Notes under the pieces: model-generated
Database searches by the model: none
Told to the model about the DNA's origin: nothing
What the model saw: only the letters and a program-made list of their open reading frames with translations
Program-made: the position numbers and the translations under genes
NCBI RefSeq assembly: GCF_900176515.1
Contig: NZ_FWXV01000009.1
Span: 310,001 to 374,000, forward strand
Direction: 5' to 3'
Source of the DNA: Kibdelosporangium aridum
Lineage (GTDB): Bacteria > Actinomycetota > Actinomycetes > Mycobacteriales > Pseudonocardiaceae
Length of the DNA: 64,000 nt
Shown: positions 61,838 through 64,000 of the stretch, piece by piece
How positions within the stretch are numbered: the stretch's first letter is position 1
Layout: each line of letters opens with the position of its first letter

Positions 61838-62961
61838 CCACCAGGCGCGGGCTCCGCCTGCGAGTCCGCATCACGTTGCTGGCCACAGGTCTGGCCGCAG
61901 CGGTCAGCGTGATGTTGTTGTGGCTCGGCTGGTTGCTCGCCGGTGACGTGGTCGGCTCGGTGCCGACGCTGCCTGGGGACACACCCGTCGTGGTGAACGG
62001 CAGGCAGATCGACGCGTCCGAGCTCGCCAAGATCATGCAGGATGACGTTCGCGACCGCATCCTGCTGTTCGGTGGCATCGCCTTCGCTGCTGTGGTCGCT
62101 GCCGCGGCCCTCCTTTCCTGGACCCTCACGGGTCGCATACTCCGGCCCTTGCGGGAGGTCACCATGACCGCCCGCCGACTGTCGGCCGAGTCGCTCAGTT
62201 CGCGCATCGCCTACGACGGTCCCCGCGATGAACTCGCTGAACTGGCCGACACCTTTGACGCCATGCTCGCCCGCCTGCAGGCGGCTTTCGAGTCACAGCG
62301 CCGGTTCGTGGCCAACGCGAGCCACGAACTGCGCACGCCGCTGTCGGTGATCCGCACCGAACTGGACGTGACCCTGGCCGATCCGGACGCCGACGTCGCC
62401 GAACTGCGCCGGATGGCGGGCGTGGTGCGCACCGCGACCCTCCGGTCAGGTCAGCTCGTGGACGCCCTGCTGCTGCTCGCCCGCACCGACGGCATGGGCT
62501 TGGGTGTCCGCGAACCGGTCGACTTGGCCAGTACGGTCGCCACCGCCTGGCACGGTGTCCGCGCCGAAGCCGAACCACGCGGCATAACCCCGACATTTCA
62601 TGCCGCGCCGGCGCCGGCCATCGGCGATCCGGCCTTGCTCGAACGTGTCGCTGGCAACCTCCTTGAAAACGCCGTCCGCCACAACGTGGACGGTGGATGG
62701 ATAGATGTCCGTACCTCAGCGACCCCGGAATGGGCGACGCTGCGCGTGAGCTCCTCGGGCCCGCACATCGACGCCACCCGCGTCGGCGAACTCTTCGAGC
62801 CGTTCCGTCGCGGCGGCGTCGATCGCACAGCCCAGTCCGGCACCGGCCTGGGCCTGTCGATCGTGCGAGCCGTTGTGATCGCCCACCACGGCCAGGTCAG
62901 TGCCTACCCTGTGCCCGAGGGCGGCCTGTCGGTGGAAGTCCACCTCCCAGCCAAGCTCTGA
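61834..62961 (+). CDS. Sensor histidine kinase
   Basis: A 375 aa membrane kinase. Two helices (about 14-36, 78-98) flank a short 40-residue sensor loop; a HAMP domain (about 98-150) leads to the dimerisation helix with phospho-acceptor His164 in ASHELRTPLSV, then the ATPase domain with N-box LLENAVRHN and G-box GTGLGLSIV. It partners the regulator encoded just upstream. The small sensor loop suggests detection within or near the membrane. Confidence 0.92.
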   Translation: MTTRRGLRLRVRITLLATGLAAAVSVMLLWLGWLLAGDVVGSVPTLPGDTPVVVNGRQIDASELAKIMQDDVRDRILLFGGIAFAAVVAAAALLSWTLTGRILRPLREVTMTARRLSAESLSSRIAYDGPRDELAELADTFDAMLARLQAAFESQRRFVANASHELRTPLSVIRTELDVTLADPDADVAELRRMAGVVRTATLRSGQLVDALLLLARTDGMGLGVREPVDLASTVATAWHGVRAEAEPRGITPTFHAAPAPAIGDPALLERVAGNLLENAVRHNVDGGWIDVRTSATPEWATLRVSSSGPHIDATRVGELFEPFRRGGVDRTAQSGTGLGLSIVRAVVIAHHGQVSAYPVPEGGLSVEVHLPAKL

Positions 62962-63093
62962 TCCGTCGTTGTCCACGCGAGACGACAGGGGCGGCCGCTG
63001 CCCGCGTGCGTCCTATGAGGACGTGACGTCACCACATCCGGATCGTGGTCCGCATGCGCGACTCCTTTCGCAGGATGCGGGGAAAATCCATGC

Positions 63094-63459
63094 CTACTCC
63101 CAGATCTGGATGGCTCTCACGACGAACGGCGCGTCGGGGACGAACGTGCCGCCCTTGGGGTAAGTCGTGAACTCCGCTTCGGTCGAGCAGGTTTCCCCTT
63201 GATAGACAGTGACATCTTTGGTCAGGCGATTGGCGATCGACTTGGCGACGAGGCCGCCGAGCGGGACGCACTCGCCCGGATTGGCCGTCTCCAGGTTGTG
63301 TCTGACCGCGGTGCCCGCGTAGTTTTCCTTTGCCCAGGCACAAAACTCGCCACGGTCGCACTTTGGCACGGCTTCCGCGGCGGCCGCGGGCACGACGGAC
63401 AGGGCGGTACCCGCAGCGAGCAGGCTGGTGAAAACGGCGCGCTGAACAAGCTTTGACAT
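63094..63459 (-). CDS. Secreted peptidase-inhibitor family I36-like protein
   Basis: A 121 aa exported protein: signal peptide of about 28 residues (PAAAAEA), then the I36/beta-gamma-crystallin-like pattern CDRGEFCAWAKENYAG, with further cysteines in GECVPLGG and QGETCSTEAEF. The founding member is the Streptomyces metalloprotease inhibitor SMPI; relatives are mostly untested. The ATG at 63459 has GAGGGG upstream. Confidence 0.82.
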   Translation of the reverse strand: MSKLVQRAVFTSLLAAGTALSVVPAAAAEAVPKCDRGEFCAWAKENYAGTAVRHNLETANPGECVPLGGLVAKSIANRLTKDVTVYQGETCSTEAEFTTYPKGGTFVPDAPFVVRAIQIWE

Positions 63460-63559
63460 GTGTGAGATCCCCTCGGTGACTGCGGCCGGTTGTTGGCCGC
63501 ACCACTCCAGGTTCGCGCGTCCCGGGGCCCTTTGTCCGCCGATTTCGGGATTGGTCACC

Positions 63560-64000
63560 CTATTGTGTTAATGGGAGGCGCTTTCGTAACGCTATGGCGT
63601 CGCCGGGTGCCTTCACTTTGATGTCGTTGTCAAAGTAGACATACGTGTCCGTGTTCCACTGCCGGATCCTGTCGGCCCACATGTCAAGCGCTTCATCGGA
63701 ATACCCGCTGGCGTAGAGCTCGACGTCGCCGTGCAGTCGTATGTAGACGAAGTCCGTTGTGACGTCGTCGAAGTATGGGAACTTGCCGGCAGTGTCGGCG
63801 ACCACCATGGCAATGTCGTTGCGCTGCAACAGCTTGATGAACGAAGGATCGGCGAAACTTGGATGCCGCACTTCAACGGCGTGGCGGATGGGGCGATCGG
63901 CCGATACTTCGGTCCACGAGCGACCGTCCAACCGGGAATCGTGCCCTTGCGCAAGCGTGGCCGCTGAGCACGTGGAGCGCGGCAGCATGTCGAAGAAGCG
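63560..64000 (-). CDS. DUF72 family protein, 5' end beyond the window
   Basis: The C-terminal 146 codons of a YecE/DUF72 TIM-barrel protein. RHAVEVRHPSF, VADTAGKFPYFDDVTTDFVY, RLHGDVELYASGYSDEAL and VYFDNDIKVKAPGDA are family landmarks in order. The reading frame continues in frame to the last base (RFFDMLPR at the edge), so the gene starts outside. Function unknown. Confidence 0.9.
   Translation of the reverse strand, partial: RFFDMLPRSTCSAATLAQGHDSRLDGRSWTEVSADRPIRHAVEVRHPSFADPSFIKLLQRNDIAMVVADTAGKFPYFDDVTTDFVYIRLHGDVELYASGYSDEALDMWADRIRQWNTDTYVYFDNDIKVKAPGDAIALRKRLPLTQ

Overview
The window is GC-rich, tightly packed DNA with many GTG starts, 1-4 base gene overlaps and strong GGAGG-type ribosome binding sites. 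It carries actinobacterial marker families (DUF3039, DUF3099, DUF3093, DUF3159, DUF3710, DUF4193, DUF7455, Cei, polyphosphate glucokinase, twin sigA/sigB sigma factors). The mix with type VII secretion (EspC/WXG) proteins, TNT-associated proteins and secreted enzymes best fits a filamentous actinomycete of the Pseudonocardiales (Amycolatopsis/Kibdelosporangium/Lentzea type). It reads as chromosomal. I see no insertion sequence, prophage, CRISPR array, rRNA or tRNA gene.

Region 1 (0-8 kb) is a catabolic operon. A divergent IclR regulator faces a lipoprotein-permease-permease sugar-type ABC importer, then 5-dehydro-4-deoxyglucarate dehydratase, glucarate dehydratase and an unassigned TIM-barrel-like protein. 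It looks like an uptake and breakdown route for D-glucarate or a glucarate-yielding compound. Region 2 (8-24.9 kb) is mostly housekeeping: nuclease, APH(6)-like kinase, class I fumarase, sigB behind a candidate ECF-type promoter, D-aminoacyl-tRNA deacylase with a methyltransferase, the pseudouridine breakdown pair (PfkB kinase and PsuG), Spo0M, an RND exporter, a YihY protein and a DEAD/DEAH helicase.

Region 3 (25.0-27.6 kb) is a four-gene type VII secretion-linked cassette with a WXG-like, glycine-zipper protein overlapping a membrane-protein gene. Region 4 (27.8-32.5 kb) is a xylose-type importer with a ROK repressor and a perfect operator-like dyad at its promoter. Region 5 (33.2-34.7 kb) has an FKBP isomerase and a TetR/DUF4260 operon with a double operator inside its own promoter.

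Region 6 (34.7-61.2 kb) is the sigA-to-dxs block, which matches gene for gene and strand for strand (whole block inverted) the order I recall for Mycobacterium tuberculosis Rv2703-Rv2682c: sigA, ppgK, suhB, cei, DUF4193, DUF3093, dut, DUF3710, hydrolase, OB-fold, DUF3159, ceoB/ceoC, APC permease, RNA methyltransferase, dxs. Accessory genes are spliced in at three places. First come a secreted metalloprotease, a surface propeller protein and DUF4239. Second come an animal-type haem peroxidase, an NmrA protein, an AraC regulator, a gene desert with DnaA boxes and a degenerate tandem repeat array, and a GNAT enzyme. Third come an aldehyde dehydrogenase, a zinc-ribbon membrane protein and a TNT-associated proline/glycine-rich protein. 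The window closes with a two-component system, a secreted I36-type inhibitor and a truncated DUF72 gene.

The strongest leads for new biology are the type VII cassette (25.0-27.6 kb), the gene desert with paired DnaA boxes and nine-unit repeat array (49.8-50.6 kb), the TNT-domain-less repeat protein (57.9-59.0 kb) and the unassigned barrel protein in the glucarate operon.
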